Positions 1 through 9,446 are shown, counted from the first letter of the stretch. The stretch is 64,000 bases of DNA from Hoeflea algicola (GCF_026619415.1 NZ_JAOVZR010000001.1:2480001-2544000), one strand, 5' to 3'. Numbers and translations: made by a program. The notes: a model not told the origin generated them from the letters alone.

Positions 1-103
1 CGACGTGGGCGGCGGTTCCGCCGGCGGCATCGTTGCTGTCATTCTCGCCAATATTGTCGCGATCTTCCTGATGCGGATGATCGGCAAGAACCTGGACGCT
101 TGA
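1..103 (+). CDS. smoF: Sugar/polyol ABC transporter permease, C-terminal fragment (SmoF-like)
   Basis: The window opens inside a gene; the last 33 codons are present, ending with TGA at 101-103. The fragment holds one hydrophobic segment followed by a short basic tail (motif RMIGKNLDA), the usual end of a MalF/UgpA-type inner-membrane permease. The next gene starts 4 nt downstream and encodes the partner permease, followed by the ATPase, as in rhizobial smoEFGK operons. The assignment to sorbitol/mannitol uptake comes from these neighbours, not from the fragment itself. Confidence 0.75.
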   Translation, partial: DVGGGSAGGIVAVILANIVAIFLMRMIGKNLDA

Positions 104-107
104 GACC

Positions 108-938
108 ATGGCGCGCGCTGTTTCAACCCGACGCAAACTCTTCGTCACGCTTCTCGCCTGGTCGATCGGTATTGCAATCTTCTTCCCCATCCTGTGGACG
201 TTCCTGACCAGCTTCAAGACCGAAGCCGAGGCCATCGCCTCCCCGCCATCCCTGTTCTTCTTTGACTGGACCACGGAAAACTACGCCGAGGTGAACTCAC
301 GCTCGAATTACGGCCTTCACTTCGCCAATTCGGTGATCATCTCGCTGGGCTCCACCTTGCTCGGTCTGCTGATTGCCATTCCGGCGGCCTGGTCGATGGC
401 CTTCGTACCCGGCAAACGGACCAAGGACATCCTGATGTGGATGCTGTCGACCAAGATGCTGCCCCCCGTCGGCGTCCTGATCCCGATTTACCTGATGTTC
501 CGCGATACCGGTCTGCTCGATTCCCGCCTCGGTCTGGTGATCGTGCTGACGCTGATCAACCTGCCGATCATTGTCTGGATGCTCTACACCTACTTCAAGG
601 AGATCCCCGTCGACATCCTTGAAGCCGCGCGGATGGACGGCGCGGCTCTGTGGTCGGAGATCATCTATGTGCTCACCCCGATGGCGGTTCCCGGTATTGC
701 CTCGACCTTGTTGCTCAACGTCATCCTGGCCTGGAACGAAGCCTTCTGGACCCTCAATCTGACGGCTGCGAAAGCAGCACCTCTGACCGCCTTCATCGCC
801 AGCTACTCAAGTCCGGAAGGCCTATTTTACGCCAAGCTGTCGGCGGCTTCGACAATGGCGATCGCACCCATCCTCATTCTCGGTTGGTTCAGCCAGAAAC
901 AACTCGTCCGCGGCCTGACCTTCGGCGCGGTGAAATAG
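108..938 (+). CDS. smoG: Sorbitol/mannitol ABC transporter permease SmoG
   Basis: This 276-aa inner-membrane permease belongs to the MalG/carbohydrate ABC family. It has six hydrophobic segments, the first at about residues 10-33. The cytoplasmic EAA loop, which docks to the ATPase, is visible as EAARMDGA at about residues 171-178. Length is normal for the family. The gene sits 4 nt after the partner permease and 10 nt before the ATPase, with polyol dehydrogenases downstream, so it probably forms the channel half for sorbitol/mannitol import. The exact polyol preference is inferred from context; the permease family call is firm. Confidence 0.9.
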   Translation: MARAVSTRRKLFVTLLAWSIGIAIFFPILWTFLTSFKTEAEAIASPPSLFFFDWTTENYAEVNSRSNYGLHFANSVIISLGSTLLGLLIAIPAAWSMAFVPGKRTKDILMWMLSTKMLPPVGVLIPIYLMFRDTGLLDSRLGLVIVLTLINLPIIVWMLYTYFKEIPVDILEAARMDGAALWSEIIYVLTPMAVPGIASTLLLNVILAWNEAFWTLNLTAAKAAPLTAFIASYSSPEGLFYAKLSAASTMAIAPILILGWFSQKQLVRGLTFGAVK

Positions 939-948
939 GAAAGCAACC

Positions 949-1947
949 ATGGGACATATCGCACTCAAGAAAGTTACCAAGAGCTTCGGCACCACCCAGG
1001 TGATTCCGCCGCTTGATCTGGAAATCAATGACGGTGAATTTGTGGTGTTCGTCGGCCCATCCGGTTGCGGCAAGTCAACACTGTTGCGCCTGATCGCCGG
1101 TCTCGAGGATGTCTCGGGCGGCACCATCGAAATCAACGGCAACGACGCGACCAGCATCCCGCCAGCCAAGCGCGGCCTTGCCATGGTGTTCCAGTCCTAT
1201 GCGCTCTATCCGCATATGTCTGTACGCAAGAACATCGGCTTCCCGTTGAAGATGGCAGGCCTCGACAAGGCTGCGTCCGACAAGAAGATCGAAGACGCCG
1301 CTTCCGTGCTCAACCTGACCGACTATCTCGAGCGGCGGCCCGGCCAGCTTTCAGGCGGTCAGCGGCAGCGCGTGGCAATCGGCCGGGCGATTGTCCGCGA
1401 ACCCGACGCCTTCCTGTTTGACGAACCGCTGTCCAATCTCGATGCCGCCCTGCGCGTCAACATGCGGCTTGAGATCAGCGAACTCCACAACAGCCTCAAG
1501 ACCACGATGATCTATGTGACTCACGACCAGGTCGAAGCCATGACCATGGCCGACAAGATCGTCGTGCTAAGAGCCGGCTACATTGAGCAGGTAGGCTCGC
1601 CGCTGGAACTGTACCGTTCCCCGGCCAATCTGTTTGTCGCCAGCTTCATCGGTTCTCCGAAGATGAATTTCATCGAGGGCAAGGATGCCGAAGCCCACGG
1701 CGCCCACACAATCGGCGTTCGCCCCGAACATGTCTCCGTTTCCAAGACTGAAGGCCTATGGAAGGGCAAGGTCGGTGTCTCCGAGCATCTAGGCTCCGAC
1801 ACCTTCCTGCGTGTGGCCGTTGACGGGTTCGAGCCGATGACCATCCGCGCCGATGGCGAAGTCGACATCTATCATGGTGACACCGTCTACATGTCTCCCG
1901 ATCCATCCAAGATCTACAAATTCGACGCCGCTGGATTGGCGCTCTGA
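949..1947 (+). CDS. smoK: Sorbitol/mannitol ABC transporter ATP-binding protein SmoK
   Basis: A 332-aa ATPase of the MalK/UgpC group that powers polyol import at the cytoplasmic face. Visible motifs are Walker [10 protein letters not shown] (about residues 36-44), the signature [15 protein letters not shown] (about 133-147), Walker [12 protein letters not shown] and the switch histidine in YVTHDQ. The C-terminal part (about 235-330) is the TOBE/OB regulatory region typical of MalK-like proteins, with the motif IGVRPEH. Its stop overlaps the start of the next gene by one base, which points to translational coupling with smoS. Confidence 0.93.
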   Translation: MGHIALKKVTKSFGTTQVIPPLDLEINDGEFVVFVGPSGCGKSTLLRLIAGLEDVSGGTIEINGNDATSIPPAKRGLAMVFQSYALYPHMSVRKNIGFPLKMAGLDKAASDKKIEDAASVLNLTDYLERRPGQLSGGQRQRVAIGRAIVREPDAFLFDEPLSNLDAALRVNMRLEISELHNSLKTTMIYVTHDQVEAMTMADKIVVLRAGYIEQVGSPLELYRSPANLFVASFIGSPKMNFIEGKDAEAHGAHTIGVRPEHVSVSKTEGLWKGKVGVSEHLGSDTFLRVAVDGFEPMTIRADGEVDIYHGDTVYMSPDPSKIYKFDAAGLAL

Positions 1948-2720
1948 TGTCACGCCTTGCAGGCAAGTCGGCGATGATTACCGGCGCCGCACGCGGCATC
2001 GGCAGGGCATTCGCCGAGCGCTATGTCGCTGAAGGTGCTCAGGTTGCCATCGCCGACATCGATCTCGAGCGGGCATCGGAAACCGCCCGGCAGATCGGCG
2101 ACCGGGCTTTTGCCGTTCATCTCGATGTTACCGACCAGCCCTCTATTGAAGCTGCCGTCAAAACCGTGGTCGAGCGCACCGGTGGTATCGATATTCTCAT
2201 CAACAACGCCGCGCTTTTCGATCTGGCGCCGATTGTCGAAATCACGCGCGAAAGTTTCGACCGGCTGTTTACGATCAATGTCGCCGGCACCTTGTTCGCC
2301 ATGCAGGCTGTCGCCCGGTCGATGATCGCCCGCGGCAAGGGCGGCAAGATCATCAACATGGCCAGCCAGGCCGGTCGCCGCGGCGAAGCGCTGGTTAGTG
2401 TGTACTGCGCCACCAAGGCAGCCGTCATCAGCCTGACCCAGTCCGCCGGTCTCGACCTGATCAGGCACGGGATCAACGTCAACGCCATTGCTCCCGGCGT
2501 AGTCGATGGCGAGCACTGGGACGGTGTCGACGCGCTGTTTGCCCGCCACGAGAACCTCGCCCCCGGGGAAAAGAAACGAATGGTAGGCGAGGCCGTCCCC
2601 TATGGGCGAATGGGCATTGCCGAAGATCTGACCGGCATGGCCGTTTTCCTGGCCACCGCCGACGCCGACTACATCGTCGCCCAGACCTACAATGTCGATG
2701 GCGGGAACTGGATGAGCTGA
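1947..2720 (+). CDS. smoS: Sorbitol dehydrogenase (SDR family)
   Basis: A 257-aa short-chain dehydrogenase/reductase predicted to oxidise D-sorbitol to D-fructose with NAD in the cytoplasm. The dinucleotide-binding motif TGAARGIG lies at residues 12-19, the structural NNA motif near residue 88, and the catalytic triad is Ser140, Tyr153 and Lys157 (motif YCATK). Its place between the polyol ABC ATPase and mannitol 2-dehydrogenase matches the rhizobial smoS gene. It overlaps both neighbours by one base (TGATG junctions), so it is almost certainly co-translated with them. Galactitol or L-iditol could also be substrates in this family. Confidence 0.88.
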   Translation: MSRLAGKSAMITGAARGIGRAFAERYVAEGAQVAIADIDLERASETARQIGDRAFAVHLDVTDQPSIEAAVKTVVERTGGIDILINNAALFDLAPIVEITRESFDRLFTINVAGTLFAMQAVARSMIARGKGGKIINMASQAGRRGEALVSVYCATKAAVISLTQSAGLDLIRHGINVNAIAPGVVDGEHWDGVDALFARHENLAPGEKKRMVGEAVPYGRMGIAEDLTGMAVFLATADADYIVAQTYNVDGGNWMS

Positions 2721-4216
2721 TGCCTGAGACACCCCCGATCACAACCGCTGTTTTACCGCTTGCCGAAAAATCCCTGCCGGCCCTGTCCGGCAGGGTCCGA
2801 ATCCCGAGCTATGACCGCAAGGCGCTAAGTCCCGGCGTGTTGCATGTCGGCATCGGCAATTTCCACCGGGCCCACCAGGCAAGCTATTTTCACCGCCTGT
2901 TCGAATTGGGCGAGGACCATGACTGGGCAATCATCGGCGCCGGAATGATGCATTTCGATGCCGCCATGCGCCAGAAATTGGCCGGGCAGGATTGGCTGAC
3001 CACAATCGTCGAACTTGATCCCGAAGGCTACAAGGCCAGCGTGATCGGCTCGATGATTGACTTCGTTGCTATTGATCCGGGCAAGCTGATTATTGCGATG
3101 ACGGATCCACAGATCCGTATTGTTTCGCTGACGGTAACCGAGGGCGGCTATTTTCTCAGTGCCGAAACCGGCGGGTTCGATCCCACCCATCCGGCAATTA
3201 TCCGTGAAGCCGCGGCATCGGGGGAGCCCCAAACTGTGTTTGGCGTGATCATCGCCGCCCTGAAGGCACGTCGCGAGGTTGGCCTTGCTCCGTTCACCGT
3301 AATGTCCTGCGACAACCTTCCCGAAAACGGCCATGTCGCCCGCGCCACGGTACTGGGTTTGGCGCAGATGGCAGATCCCGAGTTTGCCGAATGGATCGCT
3401 ACCAATGTGGCGTTTCCAAACTCGATGGTCGATTGCATCACCCCGGCAACCGGGCCGCGCGAAATCGATCTGGTGCGCACGACGTTTGGCATCGAGGACG
3501 CTGCCCCGGTCGTCTGCGAACCGTTCCGGCAATGGGTGATGGAAGATGATTTTCCACAAGGCCGGCCGTCACTGGAAAAGGTCGGCGTCGAATTTGTCGC
3601 CGATGTCGCGCCTTATGAGCTGATGAAACTGCGGATTCTCAATGGCGGGCATGCGGCGATCGCCTACGCCGCCGCTTTGCTCGGACATCATTATGTGCAC
3701 GACGCCATGGCTGACCCACTTGTCGCGGGCTTTCTGGCCAAGCTGACGAAGGACGAGATCCTGCCAACGGTTCCGGCCATTCCCGGCGTCAGCATGGACG
3801 ACTACGTGACCACCGTTGCCAGGCGTTTTTCCAATTCCGCGCTGGGCGACACCATCCCCAGGCTTTGCCTCGACGGCTCCAACAGGCAACCGAAATTCAT
3901 TCTGCCGACAATCGAGGCGCGGCTGGCGACAGGCAAATCGGTCAACGGACTGGCGCTGGAAGTGACGCTATGGTGTCACTATTGCTCCGGCCGCCGCGAT
4001 GACGGCTCGACAATCGAACTGATCGACCCCAACGCTGCCCGGTTGCGTGAGCGCGCACTCGCCGCGCGCGATCATCCTCGCGCATTTTTACAGATGCCGG
4101 ACATTTTTGGCGCCCTCGCCGAAGCGCCGGTCTTTGTCGACGCCTTCGAAGCGGCACTTTTGAATCTTCAAAAGCAAGGCACCAAGTCCGTTTTGACCAG
4201 CTATCTGGCGTCCTGA
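2720..4216 (+). CDS. mtlK: Mannitol 2-dehydrogenase
   Basis: A 498-aa long-chain polyol dehydrogenase predicted to oxidise D-mannitol (and often D-arabitol or sorbitol) to the 2-ketose. The N-terminal Rossmann part begins with HVGIGNFHRAHQA. The C-terminal catalytic domain carries the family hallmark KLRILNGGHA near residue 303, with the catalytic lysine and the asparagine/histidine pair. Length is typical. It is the last gene of the polyol operon. Its 3' end overlaps the 3' end of the convergent DeoR gene by 16 bp, leaving no room for a separate terminator between them. Confidence 0.92.
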   Translation: MPETPPITTAVLPLAEKSLPALSGRVRIPSYDRKALSPGVLHVGIGNFHRAHQASYFHRLFELGEDHDWAIIGAGMMHFDAAMRQKLAGQDWLTTIVELDPEGYKASVIGSMIDFVAIDPGKLIIAMTDPQIRIVSLTVTEGGYFLSAETGGFDPTHPAIIREAAASGEPQTVFGVIIAALKARREVGLAPFTVMSCDNLPENGHVARATVLGLAQMADPEFAEWIATNVAFPNSMVDCITPATGPREIDLVRTTFGIEDAAPVVCEPFRQWVMEDDFPQGRPSLEKVGVEFVADVAPYELMKLRILNGGHAAIAYAAALLGHHYVHDAMADPLVAGFLAKLTKDEILPTVPAIPGVSMDDYVTTVARRFSNSALGDTIPRLCLDGSNRQPKFILPTIEARLATGKSVNGLALEVTLWCHYCSGRRDDGSTIELIDPNAARLRERALAARDHPRAFLQMPDIFGALAEAPVFVDAFEAALLNLQKQGTKSVLTSYLAS

Positions 4217-4989
4217 ACGGCAGCGGTGTCGGCCTCCGCCACGATCAACCGCACGTCATGCGCCTCGAGCGCTGCGGCAATCTTCTCATCCGCCGGCTCG
4301 TCCGTCAGCAGATGGCCGACGGCCTCGAACCCGGTCACCAGAACCAGGCCCCGGCGACCGAACTTGGTGTGGTCCGTCACCACGTAACTGCGCTCGCCAC
4401 GGGTCAGCATCATCCGTGCGAACTCGGCTTCCTCCAGATCATGATCCATCACCCCGCTGGCGGCGTCGATGGCGCCGGCGGAGATGATCGAATGCGTGAC
4501 CGAGAATTTGGAGATGAATTCGATCGCCGACACGCCGAAGGCAGCACCAGAATCACTCCTGAGCTCACCGCCGGCCATATAGACCTTGTTGCCATTCACG
4601 GTCGCCAGCGTACGGGCGATGTCAGAGGAATTGGTCACCACCGTCAGCCGCCGGTGGCCAAGCAACTCGCGGGCAACAAAGCTCGTCGTGGTGCCGGTAT
4701 CGAGCATCACTGAATCGCCATCCTGAATGAACCGCGCCATCTCGCGGGCGATACGGCGTTTGCTGCCGGCATTCTCGCGCATGCGCCGCTGAAACGGCGC
4801 TTCGCCGACCTGGCCCGCCAGCCCGACCGCGCCGTGAATCCTGAGAACCGCTCCGTTATCGGTCAGCGGTCGCACGTCGCGCCGCACCGTTTCCAGCGAG
4901 ACGCCTAGCCGCGATGCCAGTTCCGAGATGGTGAGTGTTCCCTCGTCGGCCAGCATCCGCATTATTTCCGTGTGGCGTTTGGACAGCAT
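4201..4989 (-). CDS. DeoR/GlpR-family transcriptional regulator
   Basis: A 262-aa sugar-responsive repressor. The N-terminal winged helix (residues 1-57) has the DeoR signature ending ETVRRDV. The C-terminal half is the DeoR sensor, an isomerase-like fold that binds phosphosugars, with DTGTTT and the conserved VVTNSSDIA strand. The start is supported by AAGGTGG about 6 nt upstream. It lies convergent to and overlapping mtlK, so it may control the polyol operon or the betaine operon on its other side; the sequence does not decide between these. Confidence 0.85.
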   Translation of the reverse strand: MLSKRHTEIMRMLADEGTLTISELASRLGVSLETVRRDVRPLTDNGAVLRIHGAVGLAGQVGEAPFQRRMRENAGSKRRIAREMARFIQDGDSVMLDTGTTTSFVARELLGHRRLTVVTNSSDIARTLATVNGNKVYMAGGELRSDSGAAFGVSAIEFISKFSVTHSIISAGAIDAASGVMDHDLEEAEFARMMLTRGERSYVVTDHTKFGRRGLVLVTGFEAVGHLLTDEPADEKIAAALEAHDVRLIVAEADTAAVQDAR

Positions 4990-5013
4990 TGAAAACCACC
5001 TTATGAGACGCCT

Positions 5014-5030
5014 GTTTCCTAGGCGGAAAC
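5014..5030. promoter_or_regulatory. Inverted repeat GTTTCC-N5-GGAAAC upstream of the DeoR gene
   Basis: A 6-bp perfect inverted repeat with a 5-nt spacer, 25 nt before the DeoR start codon. The position suits an autoregulatory operator, but the arms are short and it may be chance. Confidence 0.3.
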
Positions 5031-5094
5031 TGCCCGAAAATCAAACAAGCCCACACCATACGGGCATCAAAGCAAAAAAACACCACAGAATTGA

Positions 5095-5121
5095 TTGACA
5101 AGACCGGGGTCCTGGTATGGG
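5095..5121 (+). promoter_or_regulatory. Possible promoter of the betaine ABC operon
   Basis: A consensus TTGACA box (5095-5100) lies 131 nt before the first gene. The best -10 candidate, TATGGG at 5116-5121, has a short 15-nt spacer, so only the -35 element is convincing. Confidence 0.35.
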
Positions 5122-5231
5122 ATCAGTCGGTCAATAAACCACGCACGGATGCGCTGCCGCTGACCGCGACATGGTCGAGATAACAAAAGCGCCGGAATGC
5201 GGGAACCAACAGGGTGAACAGGAGGCTCGAC

Positions 5232-6215
5232 ATGCATTCAGCCAATCTCATATTCGGCCGGACAATCAGGCAATTGACCGCAGCGCTCGTCATCACGGGC
5301 GCTTCGTGTCTCGGCCTTCAGGCCAGCGCCACCGCGCAGGAATCCACCGATCCGATCAAGCTCACGCTGCACGACTGGACCGGTCAGCTGATTACCACCA
5401 ATATCATGGGCGAAGTGCTCAAGAAGGCCGGCTATTCGATCGAATATGTCCAGGCCGATTATCTCGCCCAGTTCGCAGGGCTGCAAACCGGCGACCTCCA
5501 CGTCGCCATGGAAATGTGGGAAACCACCGGCCGCGACGCCATGGACGCAGCCACCGCCACCGGCAAGGTCGAAGTTTTTGGCCCAACCGGAATGAAGGCC
5601 AAGGAGGAATGGTGGTATCCCGAATACATGAAGGAAAAATGCCCCGGCCTTCCCAATTGGGAAGCGCTGAAAGAGGCGGCCTGCGCCGAAGCATTTTCGA
5701 CTGCGGAAACCGCGCCCAAGGGCCGTTATCTCGGTGGCCCGGTGACCTGGGGCGGGTTTGACGACGAGCGCGTCGAAGCCCTGGATCTGCCGTTTGAGGT
5801 GATTCACGCCGGCACCGACGCCGCCTTGTTCGCCGAGCTTGAAAGCGCCTATCAGCGCAAGGCGCCGATCATGCTCTGGATCTACGCGCCGCATTGGGCG
5901 CCAGCCAAGTTCAAGGGCGAATGGGTCGAGTTCCCCGAATATACAGCCGAATGCTATCAGGATCCGGCCTGGGGGCTGAACACCGACGCTACCTATGACT
6001 GCGGCAAGCCGTTCGGCGAAATCTGGAAGGTTGGCTGGGCCGGCCTCAAGGACAAATGGCCTGGCGCCCACAAGGCCATCACCGCGTTCAACATCGGCAA
6101 TGACGAGATGGGCGCCATGATCACCAAGGTCGATCTTGAGGGCACGAGCGTGGAAGATGTGGTGGGCGAATGGATGACCACCAACGAAGCCCGCTGGTCC
6201 GGCTGGATCAAGTAA
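5232..6215 (+). CDS. Glycine betaine/proline-type ABC transporter substrate-binding protein
   Basis: A 327-aa periplasmic binding protein of the OpuAC/ProX type. The chosen ATG has AGGAGG at 5220-5225 with 6 nt spacing; an upstream in-frame GTG at 5214 has none. The signal peptide covers roughly residues 1-36, ending ATAQ. The mature protein is rich in Trp/Tyr (for example MEMWETTG and WWYPEY), as expected for an aromatic cage that binds a quaternary ammonium head. It heads an operon with an ATPase, a double permease, a kinase-like protein and a methylamine dehydrogenase. Glycine betaine, choline or dimethylglycine are the likely ligands; the exact one is inferred. Confidence 0.87.
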   Translation: MHSANLIFGRTIRQLTAALVITGASCLGLQASATAQESTDPIKLTLHDWTGQLITTNIMGEVLKKAGYSIEYVQADYLAQFAGLQTGDLHVAMEMWETTGRDAMDAATATGKVEVFGPTGMKAKEEWWYPEYMKEKCPGLPNWEALKEAACAEAFSTAETAPKGRYLGGPVTWGGFDDERVEALDLPFEVIHAGTDAALFAELESAYQRKAPIMLWIYAPHWAPAKFKGEWVEFPEYTAECYQDPAWGLNTDATYDCGKPFGEIWKVGWAGLKDKWPGAHKAITAFNIGNDEMGAMITKVDLEGTSVEDVVGEWMTTNEARWSGWIK

Positions 6216-6222
6216 GATGCGC

Positions 6223-6294
6223 GGCGCCCGACAGGCTCGATGAGCCGTTGGGCGCCTGCGGAGTTTGGCGCCCGGGCAGCCATGTCCGGGTGCC
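6223..6294 (+). repeat. Two strong hairpins after the binding-protein gene
   Basis: The 172-nt gap before the ATPase gene contains two stem-loops. The first pairs GGCGCCC (6223-6229) with 6250-6256, with an inner 5-bp stem at 6234-6238/6242-6246. The second pairs 6267-6275 with 6286-6294 (9 bp, one G-U). Neither has a U-tract, so they look more like mRNA-stabilising or processing elements than terminators. Confidence 0.6.
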
Positions 6295-6387
6295 AACTGG
6301 CCGCCGCCCGATCAGGCCCTCCACGGGGTTTGGCCAATCCGCGTTGCCGGCCTCCCATTTGACCATTTCACGCTCGGCAGAGATTGC

Positions 6388-7410
6388 ATGACCATTCCTG
6401 AAACCAAGCTTGTCTGCCGCAATGTCTGGAAGCTGTTTGGCGCAGATGCCACCAGCTTTCTGGCCAACCACGACGGCAAGCCTGATGCCGCATCAATCGC
6501 CGAGGCCGGGCTTGTTGGCGCTGTTCGGCAGGTCGACCTCGATGTCCGGGAAGGCGAGATTTTTGTCATCATGGGGCTGTCGGGCTCCGGCAAATCGACG
6601 CTGGTGCGGCTGATGTCGCGGTTGATCGAGCCCACCGGTGGCGACATCCTGTTCAAGGGCGAAAATCTGCTCGCGGCCTCCCATGCCCGGATGATCGAAA
6701 TCCGCCGTCACCAGATGGGCATGGTGTTTCAGCATTTCGCGCTGTTGCCGCACCTCACCGTGCTCGACAATGTTGCCTTTCCGCTCGACATCCAGGGCAT
6801 GAACCGGGCGCAACGCCAGGCTCGTGCCCGCGAGATGATCGAGCTTGTCGGCCTCGGAGGTAAGGAAAGCGCCTTTCCGCGCCAGCTCTCCGGCGGTCAG
6901 CAACAGCGCGTCGGCATCGCCCGCTCGCTGGCCGTGGAACCCGAAATCTGGTTTCTCGACGAGCCTTTCTCCGCACTCGATCCCTTGATACGCAGGGAAA
7001 TGCAGGACGAATTCATGCGGCTGCAAACCGTGCTGCGCAAGACCATCGTCTTCATCACCCATGATTTTGATGAGGCCATCCGGCTGGCTGACCGGATCGC
7101 CATCATGAAGGATGGCGAGATCGTCCAGGCCGGCACGCCCGAAGATATCGTACTGACACCTGCTACCTCCTATGTCGCCGAATTCACCCGCAACGTGGCA
7201 CGCGCCAAAGTCGTGCGCACGCAGAGCCTGATGGGGCCGCCAGCAGGCCACCAGCCCGGCGAACCGACCGTTTCCTCCCGGATCAACATCGCCGAGGCGG
7301 CGCCGTTGTTCGTCGATGGTGTCACCCATCTCGCAGTCGTTGACGAACAGGGCAAGCTCATTGGTCGGCTCGACCGCGACGCCGTTGTCGACATGATGTT
7401 GAAGGGCTGA
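6388..7410 (+). CDS. Glycine betaine/proline-type ABC transporter ATP-binding protein
   Basis: A 340-aa ATPase of the ProV/OpuAA group. Walker A is GLSGSGKST (about residues 62-70), the signature LSGGQQQRVGIARS (about 166-179) and Walker B IWFLDEPFSALD (about 187-198), followed by the switch region ITHDF. The last roughly 45 residues look like a single CBS-type segment (HLAVVDEQGKLIGRLDRD), used in OpuA-type importers for osmotic or nucleotide sensing. The ATG at 6388 is preferred because the upstream in-frame extension from 6265 translates the hairpin region and has no family features. It ends 2 nt before the permease gene. Confidence 0.9.
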   Translation: MTIPETKLVCRNVWKLFGADATSFLANHDGKPDAASIAEAGLVGAVRQVDLDVREGEIFVIMGLSGSGKSTLVRLMSRLIEPTGGDILFKGENLLAASHARMIEIRRHQMGMVFQHFALLPHLTVLDNVAFPLDIQGMNRAQRQARAREMIELVGLGGKESAFPRQLSGGQQQRVGIARSLAVEPEIWFLDEPFSALDPLIRREMQDEFMRLQTVLRKTIVFITHDFDEAIRLADRIAIMKDGEIVQAGTPEDIVLTPATSYVAEFTRNVARAKVVRTQSLMGPPAGHQPGEPTVSSRINIAEAAPLFVDGVTHLAVVDEQGKLIGRLDRDAVVDMMLKG

Positions 7411-7412
7411 CC

Positions 7413-9443
7413 ATGGCGACGCCAGGCATCCCCCTGTCCCCCGCCCCGGCTGCACATGAGTTGCCGCACCAGGCCCGCGCTCTGCCCTGGTCATGGATCG
7501 GAGCCCTCGTTCTCTTTGTCGGTTTCTGGCAACTCGCCAGATCGGCGGCACCCTTCGCGTTTGAATATCCCAAGGCCTATGTGGTGCCGCTGGCACGCTG
7601 GATCAGCGCCTCGATGAAATGGCTGATCAATGAGGCGACCTTCGGCCTGTTCAGCTTTACTGACCTCACCCGCTTCATTTCCGCTGTGCTTGATGTCCCC
7701 TATACCATTGCGCTCAGCCTCCTATCGACCGGGATGCTCGAGGGCAGCGGATCGTCGGCGGTGCAGATTCTCCCGCCCTTGCCCTGGGTCGCAGTCATTG
7801 GACTGGTGATGCTGCTCGGCCATTGGCTCGGCGGCTTGCGGCTGGCCTTGCTTTCAGGCGGCTGCTTTGTCTTTCTGGCGATCTTCGGGCAATGGACCAG
7901 CGCCATGGTCACGCTGGTCTCCATCCTGGTGGCGGCGCCGCTCGGCGTGATCTTCGGGTTGCTGTTCGGCATCGCCGCCTGGCGCTGGCGCTGGGTCGAG
8001 CGCATCATCACGCCGATGCTCGACCTGATGCAGACCATCCCTGTGTTTGCCTATCTGGTGCCCGTGCTGTTCCTGTTCGGCTTCGGCCCCACCGCCGCAG
8101 TGATCGCCACCCTGATCTTCGCTACGCCGCCGATGACCCGGATTGCCATATTGGCGCTGCGCGCAGTTCCTTCCGAGATCATTGATCTGGGCAACATGGT
8201 TGGCTGCACCGAGCGTCAGATGACCTGGCGAGTGATGGTGCCGGCGGCGCGCGAAAGCCTGATGGTAGGCATGAACCAGGTGATCATGCTGTCGCTCAAC
8301 ATGGTCATCATCGCCTCGATGATCGGCGCAGGCGGTCTCGGCTTCGATGTACTGGCAGCGCTTCGCAGACTTGATTTCGGCGCCGGCCTTGAAGCCGGTT
8401 TCGCCATTGTTGCCCTCGCCATCGCCATGGACCGTCTCAGTCAGGCAGCAGCCGAACGGCTTTCCGAACCGGCTTCAGAAACCACCACGCGGACAAGTCT
8501 GATCGTCCGCCACCCCTATCTGATAGCAGCCACGGTGCTGGTTCTGGTCACCTCTGCACTGAGCTTTGTCGTCCCCGGCATCCGCAGCTATCCCGAAGCA
8601 TTCGAAATCTCCACCGGCACCTTCTGGTCGGAAGTCGTGGCTTGGATCAACATCAATTATTTCGACACGCTTGAAGCCATCAAGAACGTCATGCTCCTCA
8701 ATGTGCTGATCCCGTTCAAGCGGTTCCTGGGCGACCTTCCCTGGCTTGGCGTTACACTGTTTCTGTCATTTTCGGGCTATCGGCTAGGCGGTTGGCGGCT
8801 GGCGCTGCTGACCGGCGCCCTGCCGCTTTTCATCGCCGTCACCGGGCAATGGGAAAAGGCCATGATAACGGTCTATCTCTGCGGCATCTCCGCCATTCTC
8901 GCCGCCCTGATCGGCATCCCCATCGGCATCTTCGCGGCGACCCGCGATCGTATCTGGTCGTGGGTGCAGGTCGCCATCGACACGCTGCAGACCCTGCCGA
9001 GCTTTGTCTATCTGATGCCGGCGGTAATGCTGTTCAGGGTTGGCGATTTCACCGCGATGATCGCGGTCGTCGCCTTCGCCATCGCCCCGGCGATTCGCTA
9101 CACCGCGCTCGGCATCCGCAAGGTCGACCCGAAACTGATCGAGGCCGGGCGGGCCATGGGCTGCACCGAGTGGCAGATTCTCACCCGAATACGGCTGAAA
9201 CTGGCCTTGCCCGAGATCATGCTCGGCCTCAACCAGACCATCATGTTCGCGCTGGCGATGCTGGTCATCACCGCACTGGTGGGAACCAGGGACCTGGGAC
9301 AGGAAGTCTATATCGCGCTGACAAAGGCAGACACCGGTAGGGGCCTCGTTGCCGGCCTGTCGATTGCCGCCATTGCCATTGTCGCCGACCGCCTGATTTC
9401 AGCCGGCGCCAGCCACGCCCGCCGCCGCCTTGGTCTGGAATAA
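7413..9443 (+). CDS. Glycine betaine/proline-type ABC transporter permease, two fused ProW-like domains
   Basis: A 676-aa membrane protein, about twice the usual ProW/OpuAB length. It contains two permease halves: the first core at about residues 150-345 with the EAA-type loop MVGCTERQMTWRVMVPAA, the second at about 470-665 with the matching loop AMGCTEWQILTRI. Both halves have the same arrangement (large-subunit hydrophobic region, then MDLMQTIPVFAYL-like or DTLQTLPSFVYL-like core). The two permease subunits that normally form a homodimer are thus encoded in one chain. The gene is flanked by the ATPase (2 nt) and a kinase-like gene (3 nt). Confidence 0.9.
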   Translation: MATPGIPLSPAPAAHELPHQARALPWSWIGALVLFVGFWQLARSAAPFAFEYPKAYVVPLARWISASMKWLINEATFGLFSFTDLTRFISAVLDVPYTIALSLLSTGMLEGSGSSAVQILPPLPWVAVIGLVMLLGHWLGGLRLALLSGGCFVFLAIFGQWTSAMVTLVSILVAAPLGVIFGLLFGIAAWRWRWVERIITPMLDLMQTIPVFAYLVPVLFLFGFGPTAAVIATLIFATPPMTRIAILALRAVPSEIIDLGNMVGCTERQMTWRVMVPAARESLMVGMNQVIMLSLNMVIIASMIGAGGLGFDVLAALRRLDFGAGLEAGFAIVALAIAMDRLSQAAAERLSEPASETTTRTSLIVRHPYLIAATVLVLVTSALSFVVPGIRSYPEAFEISTGTFWSEVVAWININYFDTLEAIKNVMLLNVLIPFKRFLGDLPWLGVTLFLSFSGYRLGGWRLALLTGALPLFIAVTGQWEKAMITVYLCGISAILAALIGIPIGIFAATRDRIWSWVQVAIDTLQTLPSFVYLMPAVMLFRVGDFTAMIAVVAFAIAPAIRYTALGIRKVDPKLIEAGRAMGCTEWQILTRIRLKLALPEIMLGLNQTIMFALAMLVITALVGTRDLGQEVYIALTKADTGRGLVAGLSIAAIAIVADRLISAGASHARRRLGLE

Positions 9444-9446
9444 CCC

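Noticed and set aside
1950..2732. 260-codon open frame antisense to smoS
   Set aside because: It mirrors the sorbitol dehydrogenase gene, which has full SDR motifs; the antisense product is Gly/Asp/His-rich with no family and no ribosome-binding site.
6265..6387. N-terminal extension of the betaine ATPase
   Set aside because: It translates the hairpin region and has no family resemblance; the ATG at 6388 gives the usual length.
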